Source: Hyphomicrobiales bacterium (lineage in GTDB: Bacteria; Pseudomonadota; Alphaproteobacteria; Rhizobiales; Rhizobiaceae). From it: a DNA stretch of 52,007 nt. Location of the stretch: NCBI GenBank assembly GCA_017305835.1, contig JAFKJY010000070.1, positions 1 through 52,007 on the forward strand, read 5' to 3'. Of the stretch, positions 1 through 6,969 are shown piece by piece. The number at the start of each line of letters is the position of its first letter. The stretch's first letter is position 1. Made by a program: the position numbers and the translations under genes. The notes beneath the pieces are model-generated. The model saw nothing but the letters and a program-made list of their open reading frames with translations. It did not search any database and was not told where the DNA came from.

Positions 1-6
1 GTGCCA

Positions 7-32
7 CCTTCTCCCCGTGAACGGGGAGAAGG
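7..32. repeat. Palindromic intergenic repeat
   Basis: A perfect inverted repeat: a 12-bp arm CCTTCTCCCCGT at 7-18, a 2-base centre and the matching arm at 21-32. It lies just past the stop codon of the padR-type gene. Sequences of this CTTCTCCCC...GGGGAGAAG form are scattered between genes in many Rhizobiales. There is no T-run on either side, so it is not a standard intrinsic terminator, although the hairpin could protect the 3' end of the message. Confidence 0.6.
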
Positions 33-44
33 AAATCGGCGCCC

Positions 45-644
45 TTACAGATCCTCCAGCTCGCGCCGGGCGGTCTTGAGGATGTCGCGCGCCTTCTGCG
101 CCTGCTCGGCGCTCCAGCCGCCGCCGCGCAGCTTCGAGCGGATCGCCCAGGCAAGCGCGCGCAGCTCGTCGCCGATCGCGGCGCCGCCCATGCGGCCGGC
201 CACGTGCTGGACCTGCTCGTTGATGCGGTCGAGGTCGGCGCGGTTCTCCTCGAGATACGCCCTGCCCTGCTCGGTGATCGAGAACAGCCGCTTGTTGCCG
301 TCGGCCTGCGAGACAACGAGGTCCGCCTCCTCCAGCATCTGCAGCATCGGGTAGATCGCGCCCGGGCTCGGGCTGTAGGCGCCCTGGAACTTCGCCTCCA
401 GCGCCTTGATGATGTCGTAGCCGTGGCGCGGCTCCTCGGCGATGAGGCCGAGAACGACGAGGCGCAGCGCGCCGGGGTCGAACATGCGTCCGCCGCGTCC
501 GCCGAACGGGCCGCCGCGATGGCGCCCGAACGGGCCGCCGGGACCGCCGCGACCGAAATGCTCGCCGCCGCCCCTGCCCTTCATGTGCCAGCGCGGGCCG
601 CAGCCGCGCCCGGCGTGATCGTGTCTGTCCTGGTCGTGAAACAT
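45..644 (-). CDS. PadR-family transcriptional regulator with Gly/His/Arg-rich N-terminus
   Basis: A 199-residue PadR-type repressor. The first ~55 residues are rich in Gly, Arg and His (FHDQDRHDHAGRGCGPRWH, then GRGGPGG repeats). A winged helix follows (LVVLGLIAEEPRHGYDIIKALE, with SPGAIYPMLQMLEE at about residues 89-102), then an acidic/basic C-terminal helical region for dimerisation. The His-rich front resembles E. coli YqjI, a nickel-responsive PadR protein, so metal sensing is plausible but not shown. I chose the ATG at 644 because AGGAGG sits 7 bases upstream; an in-frame ATG 9 codons earlier (671) has no such site. The gene stands alone. Its upstream region holds three GATATATC palindromes (678-717), which suggests autoregulation. 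No target gene is adjacent: the next gene on this strand is a VWA protein with its own terminator. Confidence 0.9.
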   Translation of the reverse strand: MFHDQDRHDHAGRGCGPRWHMKGRGGGEHFGRGGPGGPFGRHRGGPFGGRGGRMFDPGALRLVVLGLIAEEPRHGYDIIKALEAKFQGAYSPSPGAIYPMLQMLEEADLVVSQADGNKRLFSITEQGRAYLEENRADLDRINEQVQHVAGRMGGAAIGDELRALAWAIRSKLRGGGWSAEQAQKARDILKTARRELEDL

Positions 645-674
645 GGAAGAACCTCCTGTGATTGTCTTCATTGC

Positions 675-718
675 AACGATATATCGTTATCGCGATATAT
701 CTTTCAAGAGATATATCT
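675..718. promoter_or_regulatory. Three GATATATC palindromes at exact 16-bp spacing (probable PadR operators)
   Basis: GATATATC occurs at 678-685, 694-701 and 710-717, each starting exactly 16 bp after the last. The first is the core of the longer perfect palindrome AACGATATATCGTT (675-688), and TATCGCGATA overlaps at 688-697. The spacer after copy 2 (TTTCAAGA) is nearly repeated after copy 3 (TTTTCAAG), so the array is partly a tandem repeat. The tract is AT-rich in a GC-rich genome and sits directly upstream of the padR-type start. PadR/YqjI-like regulators are known to bind AT-rich palindromes; that this is the operator is inferred. Confidence 0.65.
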
Positions 719-737
719 TTTCAAGAGGGGGCCCATG

Positions 738-772
738 AAAAAAGGCCGGCGAGGGAAACCCCTCGCCGGCCT
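738..772 (-). terminator. Intrinsic terminator of the VWA gene
   Basis: Read on the minus strand: a perfect 13-bp GC-rich stem (AGGCCGGCGAGGG pairing with its complement, 743-755 with 760-772), a 4-base loop and six T residues (738-743). It lies 67 bases past the stop codon of the VWA gene at 840 and would isolate that operon from the padR-type gene downstream. Confidence 0.85.
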
Positions 773-839
773 GCCTCACCCGCCCATGGGAGCGGCGCGC
801 CAGGACCCATGCAGAAAGCGCGCGCTCCCCCTATTGCCG

Positions 840-2876
840 CTACCGCTTGCCGTCGAGCGCCGAGGCGAGGCGCACGAGAGAGAGGAACTCCGCCCGATAG
901 CCGAAGGGGTCGGAGCCACGCGCGGCAGTGGCAATCTCCATGATCCTGTCGTAGTCGAAGCTCGCGGTGGCGTCGGTGTCGCGCAGCTTCTGGCCGAAGG
1001 CGGCGACAGCGACCGAGAAGCGCTGGTCGGCGCTGGCCTGTCCGAAGGACGCCACCTCGTTGGCCTTCGTCACCGGCGTCTCGATCAGCCTGGACGCGTC
1101 CTCGCCGGGCAGCTTGTAGCGGATCTTGACGAAGGCGTACTCGCCGCCATGCGCCCCGGCCGCGGCGTCCCCGGCCGGCTTGTCCGTGCCCGCGCCATAG
1201 CGCAGATCGTCCATCATCTGCGCCGGGCTGCCCTTCGGCGTGATCTCGTAGATCGCCGTCACCGAATGGCCGGAGCCGATCTCGCCGGCGTCGACGCGGT
1301 CGTTGTTGAAGTCCTCGCGCTTGAGCGCCCGCGTCTCGTAGCCGATCAGCCTGTATTCGGACACGACCGCCGGGTTGAACTCGACCTGGATCTTCACGTC
1401 CTTGGCGATCGGGAACAGCGTCGCGCGCGATTCCTGCACCAGCACCTTCTCGGCCTCGGCGAGCGTGTCGATATAGGCGGCCGTGCCGTTGCCGTTCTGG
1501 GCGATCGTCTGCATGAGCTGGTCGTTGAGGTTGCCGCGGCCGAAGCCGAAGACGGACAGGAACACGCCGTCCTTGCGCTTGGCCTCGATCAGCGTCTTCA
1601 GCTCCTCGTCGCTGGACGGGCCGACATTGAAATCGCCGTCGGTCGCCAGCATGATGCGGTTGACGCCGTCCTTGACGAAGGAGCTCTCCGCCAGCCTGTA
1701 GGCCTCCTTGAGGCCCGCCTCGCCGGCCGTCGAGCCCTCGGCGCCGAGATTGTCGAGCGCGGCGAGGATCTTCGCCCTGTCCGACCCTTTGGTCGGCTCC
1801 AGCGCCACGCCGGCCGAGCCGGCATAGGTGACGATCGACACCGTGTCGGCGTCCGAAAGCTGGTTGACCAGCAGCCGGAAGGCCGACTTCAGCAGCGGCA
1901 GCTTGTCCGGCGCGTTCATCGAGCCCGACGTGTCGATCAGGAAGACGAGGTTGGCGGCCGGCTGCTGCGCCGGCTGCACGTCGTAGCCCTTGATCGCGAC
2001 ATGCATCAGTTGCGTATGCTCGTTCCACGGCGTCGGCATCACGCTCACCGTCGTGTTGAACGGCGTCGCAGCAGCGTCAGGCCCCTTCCAGTCATAGGGG
2101 AAGTAGTTGATCATCTCCTCGACGCGGACGCTGTCCGGGTTGGGCATGACCCCCGATTTCAGCATGCTCCGGACATAGGAATAGGATGCCGTGTCGACGT
2201 CGATCGAGAAGGTCGAGACCGGGCTTTCCAGCGCCGAGCGCACCGGATTGGTGTCGAAGGCCTGCAGCCGGTCCTGGGAGACCGCCTCGGGCGGCATCGG
2301 CTCCGGCGGCAGCACGGAGAGCTTCGACTGCGCTTCGGAGAGGCCGCGGACCATGCGGGTGCCGGCCGGCGCGGGCATCGGCGCGCTGCGCATCGCCTCC
2401 ACCGGCGCAGCCGCATTGGGCTGCGCGGCGAGCTGGTCGGCCTCGGGCCGCGCGGCGAGCTGCGTGGACAGGTCGATCTCGCGCTCCTCGGCCACCTCGG
2501 GCTTGGGTGCGGGAGCGGCCTCCTTCTGCCGCGCCGGCGCCTGCGTCTCGGTCACGGGCGGCGGCGTGCCGCCTTCGAGCGCCGGGCCGAAGGGAGACCC
2601 CTCGCCCATCAGGTGCCAGGCCGCGTAGCCGGCGATCGGCAGCGCCACAAGTCCGGCGATCGCCGGGGTTGCCGCAAGTTTCCTCTGCATCAGACCTCTC
2701 CAGATTTCGCTGATCCGGCCTGTCTGACGTTTGCCGTCGGGCGATCCTTGGGGAGCGGTGGAAAAATTTTCGTCGTAGCTGCGCAGCGCCGCCTCGAGCG
2801 CGCGCTGCCGCGCCTCGCGGGTCGGTTGCGGCGCGGGCCTGCCGCGCAAGCCATCGAGCGGATCGTTCTCGTTCAT
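840..2876 (-). CDS. Membrane-anchored von Willebrand factor type A (YfbK-like) protein
   Basis: A 678-residue protein. Residues 1-65 are charged and predicted cytoplasmic. A single membrane segment follows near residues 69-87 (ATPAIAGLVALPIAGYAAW), then a Pro/Ala-rich linker, a YfbK-type N-terminal domain (SPVSTFSIDVDTASYSYVR), and the VWA domain with an intact MIDAS motif DTSGSM near residue 313 plus ATDGDFNVG. The C-terminal part resembles DUF3520. Family: YfbK-like VWA proteins, probably binding a divalent metal in the periplasm; the ligand is unknown. The start codon overlaps the stop of the upstream ECF sigma gene by ATGA, so the two are co-translated. By position and topology the short cytoplasmic segment could act as an anti-sigma domain (inference). 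A promoter-like element shared with the sigma gene lies inside this coding region at 2726-2753. Confidence 0.9.
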   Translation of the reverse strand: MNENDPLDGLRGRPAPQPTREARQRALEAALRSYDENFSTAPQGSPDGKRQTGRISEIWRGLMQRKLAATPAIAGLVALPIAGYAAWHLMGEGSPFGPALEGGTPPPVTETQAPARQKEAAPAPKPEVAEEREIDLSTQLAARPEADQLAAQPNAAAPVEAMRSAPMPAPAGTRMVRGLSEAQSKLSVLPPEPMPPEAVSQDRLQAFDTNPVRSALESPVSTFSIDVDTASYSYVRSMLKSGVMPNPDSVRVEEMINYFPYDWKGPDAAATPFNTTVSVMPTPWNEHTQLMHVAIKGYDVQPAQQPAANLVFLIDTSGSMNAPDKLPLLKSAFRLLVNQLSDADTVSIVTYAGSAGVALEPTKGSDRAKILAALDNLGAEGSTAGEAGLKEAYRLAESSFVKDGVNRIMLATDGDFNVGPSSDEELKTLIEAKRKDGVFLSVFGFGRGNLNDQLMQTIAQNGNGTAAYIDTLAEAEKVLVQESRATLFPIAKDVKIQVEFNPAVVSEYRLIGYETRALKREDFNNDRVDAGEIGSGHSVTAIYEITPKGSPAQMMDDLRYGAGTDKPAGDAAAGAHGGEYAFVKIRYKLPGEDASRLIETPVTKANEVASFGQASADQRFSVAVAAFGQKLRDTDATASFDYDRIMEIATAARGSDPFGYRAEFLSLVRLASALDGKR

Positions 2877-3445
2877 CGTCTTTCATCCCCGGCCGGGCGC
2901 AGCAGCGCCTTCAGCCGTTTCTTCGCCTCGTGGACGTGCCAGGAGACGGTCGGTTCCGCGATGCCAAGCGCCTCGGCGGCCTCGGCGTGGCTGAGCCCTT
3001 CGCCATAGACCAGCGTGACGGCCTCGCGCTGCTTGTCCGGCAGTTCGCGCACCGCCGCCCACAGCGCTTCGGCCGGGTCGTCGGGCTCGGCCGCGTCAGC
3101 GGAAAACAGCGCCACATGGGTGCCGAAGGCGTGCGCCCGCACCGCTTCGCGGCTCGACCGGCGCAGCGCGTCGCGCGCGGCGTTCAGCACGACGGCGTAG
3201 AGCCATGTGGTGAAGGCCGCGCCGCCGCGATAGCCGGAGATCGCGCGGCCCAGCCGCACGCAGACGTCCTGCGCCACGTCCTCGGCCGCGTCGCGCCGGC
3301 CGGTCAGCCGGAACGCGACGCGGAAGATGAAGTCGTAGTGGCGCTCGACCAGCGCGGCGAACGCCGCCCTGTCGCCGTCCCGCGCCCGCGCGGCCAGAAG
3401 GCCGTCCGGCGCAACCCCGTCATCCGCCATCGTCATCGCCATCAT
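2873..3445 (-). CDS. ECF RNA polymerase sigma factor
   Basis: A 190-residue group-4 sigma factor. Region 2 is at about residues 25-95 (FIFRVAFRLTGRRDAAEDVAQDVCVRL for -10 recognition, FTTWLYAVVLNAARD). Region 4 is at about 130-182 (LPDKQREAVTLVYGEGLSHAEAAEALGI, a helix-turn-helix for the -35 element). The start is ambiguous: Met codons lie at 3445, 3442, 3436 and 3430, and none has a good ribosome site, so the message may be leaderless or nearly so. It overlaps the VWA gene by 4 bp and no classical anti-sigma gene is adjacent. A promoter-like sequence CCCCAAGGAT-N14-CGTC just upstream (3455-3482, minus) suggests autoregulation. Confidence 0.9.
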   Translation of the reverse strand: MMAMTMADDGVAPDGLLAARARDGDRAAFAALVERHYDFIFRVAFRLTGRRDAAEDVAQDVCVRLGRAISGYRGGAAFTTWLYAVVLNAARDALRRSSREAVRAHAFGTHVALFSADAAEPDDPAEALWAAVRELPDKQREAVTLVYGEGLSHAEAAEALGIAEPTVSWHVHEAKKRLKALLRPAGDERR

Positions 3446-3454
3446 TGTGCGTTC

Positions 3455-3482
3455 GACGAAACGGATTCGGCAATCCTTGGGG
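3455..3482 (-). promoter_or_regulatory. Candidate ECF-type promoter of the sigma/VWA operon
   Basis: On the minus strand CCCCAAGGAT (3482-3473) is followed after 14 bases by CGTC (3458-3455), 10 bp before the first possible start codon. The same two elements with the same 14-base spacing recur on the same strand inside the VWA gene (2753-2726). CGTC is a common ECF -10 core. The function is inferred from the repetition and position. Confidence 0.4.
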
Positions 3483-3530
3483 CGGTCGCGAAAGAAATCG
3501 AGATTTGCAAAGCCGGGTACACCTCCAGCC

Positions 3531-3599
3531 CGTCACGCTCGGGCTTGTCCCGAGCATCCGCCAACGTTGCAGATCCCCGGCACATGGCCGAGGATGACG
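3531..3599. repeat. Rhizobial-type palindromic intergenic repeat
   Basis: Two adjacent hairpin units: GCTCGGG-CTTGT-CCCGAGC at 3537-3555 and an imperfect CCCGGCACATGGCCGAGG at 3577-3594. The outer ends CGTCACGCTCGG (3531-3542) and CCGAGGATGACG (3588-3599) are inverted copies matching at 10 of 12 positions. This CGTCA-CTCGGG...CCCGAG-TGACG layout with a TTGCAGATCC centre is typical of dispersed repeats in Mesorhizobium-like genomes. It fills the gap between the sigma gene and the Fe-S gene. Confidence 0.65.
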
Positions 3600-3613
3600 C
3601 GCGAGCTTGGCCG

Positions 3614-4312
3614 TCAGCGCCTGGCAAACCAGGACTGGTGGTAGGCCTGGACTTCGGCCGGGTAACGGAAGCCGGCCCCGTGCGGGCAGGCATTGCGCGC
3701 GAGGCACCCGCCCGCCATGCAGACCACCCCTGCCGGCGAATGAACATGGGAAAGGCACGCGGCGTGGTCGAAGCCGGAGACGGAATAGGCGCCGGTCGGA
3801 CAGGCGGAAAGGCAGGGTTTTCCGCGACATAGGTCGCAAAGGTGAATCGGCGTCTCAACCGCCGCCAGCCCCAGCCTCTCCGCAAACAGCAGCGCGCCGC
3901 GATAGGCATGCCAAAGCCCGTAGCGCGGGTGCATCAGGATGCCGAGCGGCGACGGCTTCAGCCCCTCCGCCCGCATCGCCCATTGCTGGAACGGCAGGAA
4001 CGGCCGGTCGGAGGGCGAGGCCGCGCGGCCCCCGACGGCCTCCGCGACGCGCCCGATCACCAGCCGCGACCAAGTGTCGAGCGGGTCGGCGACGCCCGGA
4101 TTGCTCGCCCACCAGCGCGAAAACTGCGGCCACACCGAAGCCCCCGCCTGCCCGACCAGCAGCACCGCACGGGCCGGCCGCCCCGAAGGCCCCAAAGGTG
4201 CAGCCTCATCGTCCGGAAAATCGAACCCGCCGCGCAGGATCAGCCCGTCCGGCGCCAGCATCCGTGCGGCGGAGGCGGCAAGGTCACCCGTCACATCCGC
4301 AGCGGCATCCAC
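3614..4312 (-). CDS. Epoxyqueuosine-reductase-like 4Fe-4S protein
   Basis: A 232-residue protein. The C-terminal third carries two iron-sulfur Cys clusters: CDLCRGKPCLSACP near residues 159-172, and a second set in CLSH, VCMAGGCLARNACP. The pattern and the surrounding ACPTGAYS resemble the ferredoxin domain of QueG, but the cobalamin-binding catalytic part of QueG is missing and the protein is shorter, so a queuosine role is unlikely. The start is a GTG at 4312, only 3 bases after the stop of the dienelactone hydrolase gene, so the two genes form an operon. It may be a dedicated electron-transfer partner or an orphan reductase; the substrate is unknown. Confidence 0.8.
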   Translation of the reverse strand: MDAAADVTGDLAASAARMLAPDGLILRGGFDFPDDEAAPLGPSGRPARAVLLVGQAGASVWPQFSRWWASNPGVADPLDTWSRLVIGRVAEAVGGRAASPSDRPFLPFQQWAMRAEGLKPSPLGILMHPRYGLWHAYRGALLFAERLGLAAVETPIHLCDLCRGKPCLSACPTGAYSVSGFDHAACLSHVHSPAGVVCMAGGCLARNACPHGAGFRYPAEVQAYHQSWFARR

Positions 4313-4315
4313 GCC

Positions 4316-5053
4316 TCACGCCCCGATCGTCTCTCCGAACAGCGTCAGCAGGCGCTTCCAGTGGCGTTCGGCGCCTTCCGCGTCGTAGACGCCGTGGTCG
4401 GGTACGCACCAGCCGTGCTGCTTACCGACATAGTTCTCGATGGCGTGGTCGACCTCGGCTTCGCGCAGCGCCTGCGCCAGCCGCGCCGACTGCTCGGGCG
4501 GGAAGCTGCGGTCGACGCCGGCGACGCCGGCATAGACGCGCGCCTTGATCTTCGAGGCGTTGCGGTGCGGGCTGTCGTCCGCATCGCTGGCGAGATTGCC
4601 GCCATGGAAGCTGGCCGCCGCCGCGATGCGCTCTGGATAGGCGGCGGCCGCGTTGAGCGCGCGCGCCCCGCCCATGCAGTAGCCGACCGTGCCGGCGCGG
4701 CCGGTGGCGCCGGCTTCCGACAGCGCGTCGAGGAAATGCTTCGTGTCGGCGACCGTCATCGCCTGCGTCGTGCCGCCGATCATCTGGCGGATCTGCGCGC
4801 CGGTCTGCTCGTTGGAAAAGGCGGTCTTGGCGTCGAACGGCCCGTAGGCGCCGAAGCGGTAGAACAGGTCGGGCACCAGCACGGTGTAGCCCTCGGCGGC
4901 CATCCGCGCGGCCATCTCGTCCATCGCCGGACGCACGCCGAAGGCGTCCATGTAGACGATCACGCCCGATTTCGCCCGCCCGCCGCTGCCGGCGAAGAGG
5001 TGGGCGGGTGCGGTCCCGTCGGCGGTCCTGATGCTGATCGTCCTTGCGGCCAT
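4316..5053 (-). CDS. Dienelactone hydrolase family protein
   Basis: A 245-residue alpha/beta hydrolase of the dienelactone hydrolase family, cytoplasmic. The nucleophile is Cys126 in GYCMGG, the hallmark that separates this family from serine esterases. The acid and base are likely the Asp and His in the later VAGVDRSFP and KQHGWCVPDH segments. Characterised members open dienelactones in chloroaromatic degradation, but many are general carboxylesterases, and no ring-cleavage genes are nearby. The ATG at 5053 is preceded by GAGGGAGAAG. The gene leads a two-gene operon with the Fe-S protein. Confidence 0.9.
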   Translation of the reverse strand: MAARTISIRTADGTAPAHLFAGSGGRAKSGVIVYMDAFGVRPAMDEMAARMAAEGYTVLVPDLFYRFGAYGPFDAKTAFSNEQTGAQIRQMIGGTTQAMTVADTKHFLDALSEAGATGRAGTVGYCMGGARALNAAAAYPERIAAAASFHGGNLASDADDSPHRNASKIKARVYAGVAGVDRSFPPEQSARLAQALREAEVDHAIENYVGKQHGWCVPDHGVYDAEGAERHWKRLLTLFGETIGA

Positions 5054-5200
5054 GCGGCTTCTCCCTCGTGTCGATGCCGCCAGCCTATACTCCCTTTCGA
5101 CGCGCGCTCAATCCTGCCCGGCGCCGTCGCGGAACGCGCTGCGCCAGACTTCCTTGTGGATGATGTCGGCCACTTTAGCCCGGCCTGAAACGGGCTCCCT

Positions 5201-6781
5201 TCACGTGAAGGCGTCGGGCATGGACTCCTTCTTCCGCGCCACGAAGTCGTTGAGCCCGTCGGCGATGCCCGGATCGATCGAAGGCGCCTCATAGCTTTCC
5301 AGCCAGTGCCGCGCCAGCGCGTTGGCGCGCTGCGGCGCCGTCTTCTCGCCCTCGGCCAGCCACTGCTCGTAGGAATTGTTGTCGGCGATCGTCGAGCGGT
5401 AGAAGGCGGTCTGGAAATTGGCCTGCGTGTGCGTGCAGCCGAGATAGTGGCTGCCGGGGCCGACCTCGCGGATGGCGTCCATCGCCTGCCCGTTCTCCGA
5501 CAGGTCGACGCCGTCGGCGAACTTCTGCTGCATGCCGAGCTGGTCGACGTCCATGATGAACTTCTCGTAGCAGGAGGCGAGCCCGCCCTCGAGCCAGCCG
5601 GCCGCGTGCAGCACGAAGTTGGTGCCGGCGAGGATCGTCGAGTTCAGCGTGTTGGCGCTCTCGTAGGCCGCCTGCGCGTCCGGCACCTTGGAGGCGCAGA
5701 GCGAGCCGCCGGTGCGGAACGGCAGGCCGAGCCGCCGCGCGAGCTGCGCCGCTCCGTAGGACACCAGCGACGGCTCCGGCGTGCCGAAGGTTGGCGCGCC
5801 CGACTGCATCGAGATCGACGAGGCGAAGGTGCCGAACAGCACCGGCGCGCCCGGCCGGATCAGTTGCGTGAAGGCCGCTCCCGCAAGCACTTCCGCCAGC
5901 ACCTGCGTCAGCGTGCCGGCGACCGTCACCGGGCTCATCGCGCCGGCGAGGATGAACGGCGTCACGATGGTCGCCTGGTTGTGGCGCGCATAGACCTTGA
6001 GCGCCCCGAGCATGGTCTCGTCGAACACCATCGGCGAGTTGGCGTTGATCAGGCTGGTGATGACGGCGTTGTTCTCGACGAAATCGTCGCCGAACAGGAT
6101 CTTGGCCATGTCGACCGTGTCCTGCGCGCGCTCCGGCGCCGTCACCGAGCCCATGAACGGCTTGTCGGACAGCGTCATGTGGGCGAGCACCATGTCGAGA
6201 TGGCGCTTGTTGACCGGCACGTCGACCGGCTCGCACACCGTGCCGCCGGAATGGTGGATCGACGGCGCCATGTAGGCGAGCTTCACGAAGTTGCGGAAAT
6301 CCTCGATCGTGGCGTAGCGGCGCTTGCCCTCGAGGTCGCGCACGAAGGGTGGGCCGTAGACCGGCGCGAAGACGGTGGCGTCGCCGCCGATCTGCACCGA
6401 GCGCTCGGGATTGCGCGCATGCTGGGTGAAGACGGCGGGCGCGGTCTTGAGCAGCGCCCGGCAAAGCCCCCTTGGGAAGTGCACGCGCTCGTCCTTCACG
6501 TCGGCGCCGGCCTCCTTCCACAGCGCCAGCGCCTCGGCGTCGCCGCGGAATTCGATGCCGGTCTCCTCGAGCACGGTGTCGGCATTGCCCTCGATCAGGG
6601 CGAGCCCCTCCTCGTCGAGCACCTCGTAGACCTTGATCCTGCGCCGGATATAGGTGAGCGACTGGCCCGGCCCGCCGCCGCTGCGTGCTGCGCGCCGCGC
6701 CGCCGCGCCGCCGCGTTCGCCACGGCCGCGCCGCCCGGCGCCCTGCTCCTGACCGGAGGCCGGAATCTCGTCCATCGCCAT
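5201..6781 (-). CDS. MttB-superfamily trimethylamine/betaine methyltransferase, non-pyrrolysine
   Basis: A 526-residue member of the trimethylamine methyltransferase (MttB) superfamily. These enzymes pass a methyl group from a quaternary or tertiary amine to the cobalt of a partner corrinoid protein. The frame is open with no internal TAG, so there is no pyrrolysine. Non-Pyl members include the glycine betaine methyltransferase MtgB and the proline betaine enzyme MtpB; nearby sarcosine genes make glycine betaine the best guess here. The protein core begins near residue 45 (LTYIRRRIKVYEVLDEEGL). Residues 15-37 form an Arg/Gly/Ala-rich tail (GRRGRGERGG, AAARRAARSGGG) that is not part of the barrel. 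I chose the ATG at 6781 because CAGGGA lies 3 bases before it; Met codons further upstream lack a site. The gene is divergent from the corrinoid protein gene. Confidence 0.9.
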   Translation of the reverse strand: MAMDEIPASGQEQGAGRRGRGERGGAAARRAARSGGGPGQSLTYIRRRIKVYEVLDEEGLALIEGNADTVLEETGIEFRGDAEALALWKEAGADVKDERVHFPRGLCRALLKTAPAVFTQHARNPERSVQIGGDATVFAPVYGPPFVRDLEGKRRYATIEDFRNFVKLAYMAPSIHHSGGTVCEPVDVPVNKRHLDMVLAHMTLSDKPFMGSVTAPERAQDTVDMAKILFGDDFVENNAVITSLINANSPMVFDETMLGALKVYARHNQATIVTPFILAGAMSPVTVAGTLTQVLAEVLAGAAFTQLIRPGAPVLFGTFASSISMQSGAPTFGTPEPSLVSYGAAQLARRLGLPFRTGGSLCASKVPDAQAAYESANTLNSTILAGTNFVLHAAGWLEGGLASCYEKFIMDVDQLGMQQKFADGVDLSENGQAMDAIREVGPGSHYLGCTHTQANFQTAFYRSTIADNNSYEQWLAEGEKTAPQRANALARHWLESYEAPSIDPGIADGLNDFVARKKESMPDAFT

Positions 6782-6873
6782 CGTCCCTGAATCCTGCTTG
6801 CGCCGCACACGAGGCAGCATAGCCCGAAACTTGTAGCCCAACGACCCCGCGCGACCGGCCAGAGCGCGCCAGA

Positions 6874-6895
6874 GCGTGTCGCAAAATCGACACGC
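6874..6895. promoter_or_regulatory. 22-bp inverted repeat in the mttB-like/corrinoid-protein divergent promoter
   Basis: A perfect repeat: GCGTGTCG at 6874-6881, a 6-base spacer CAAAAT, then CGACACGC at 6888-6895. The left part reads TGTCGCAAAA, and close relatives GTCGCAAA recur at 6949-6956 and upstream of the dimethylglycine-type flavoprotein gene (26702-26711, minus). It is about 45 bp above the candidate -35 of the corrinoid gene. An activator or repressor site is likely; the GlxA-type regulator encoded at 22.1 kb is the obvious candidate (inference). Confidence 0.5.
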
Positions 6896-6937
6896 CGGCC
6901 GCCTCGCGGCGCCGCCGCGGCGGCCAGTCGCTTTCTT

Positions 6938-6965
6938 CTTGCGCCGCGTCGCAAATCAGCTATGG
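6938..6965 (+). promoter_or_regulatory. Candidate sigma-70 promoter of the corrinoid protein gene
   Basis: CTTGCG (6938-6943), a 16-base spacer and CTATGG (6960-6965) resemble the rhizobial housekeeping consensus CTTGAC-N17-CTATAT. A start near 6972 would give an ~85-nt leader beginning with the nested inverted repeats at 6970-7020. Confidence 0.35.
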
Positions 6966-6969
6966 CACG

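Noticed and set aside
204..3008. Very long plus-strand open frames opposite the PadR, VWA and sigma genes, and similar long frames opposite dnaE and soxA
   Set aside because: They are shadows of genes on the other strand in GC-rich DNA: skewed Arg/Ala/His-rich composition, no domains, no ribosome sites.
3614..4312. Epoxyqueuosine reductase queG
   Set aside because: Only the ferredoxin-like part is present; the cobalamin-binding catalytic region and usual length are lacking.
5111..5203. Open frame continuing for 28 codons after the TGA of the MttB-like gene, which could suggest stop-codon readthrough as in pyrrolysine MttB
   Set aside because: The stop is TGA, not TAG; the extension is short and its length without a stop is expected by chance at this GC content; no readthrough signal is visible.
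5201..6781. Pyrrolysine-dependent trimethylamine methyltransferase
   Set aside because: The reading frame has no internal TAG, so it is a non-pyrrolysine member.
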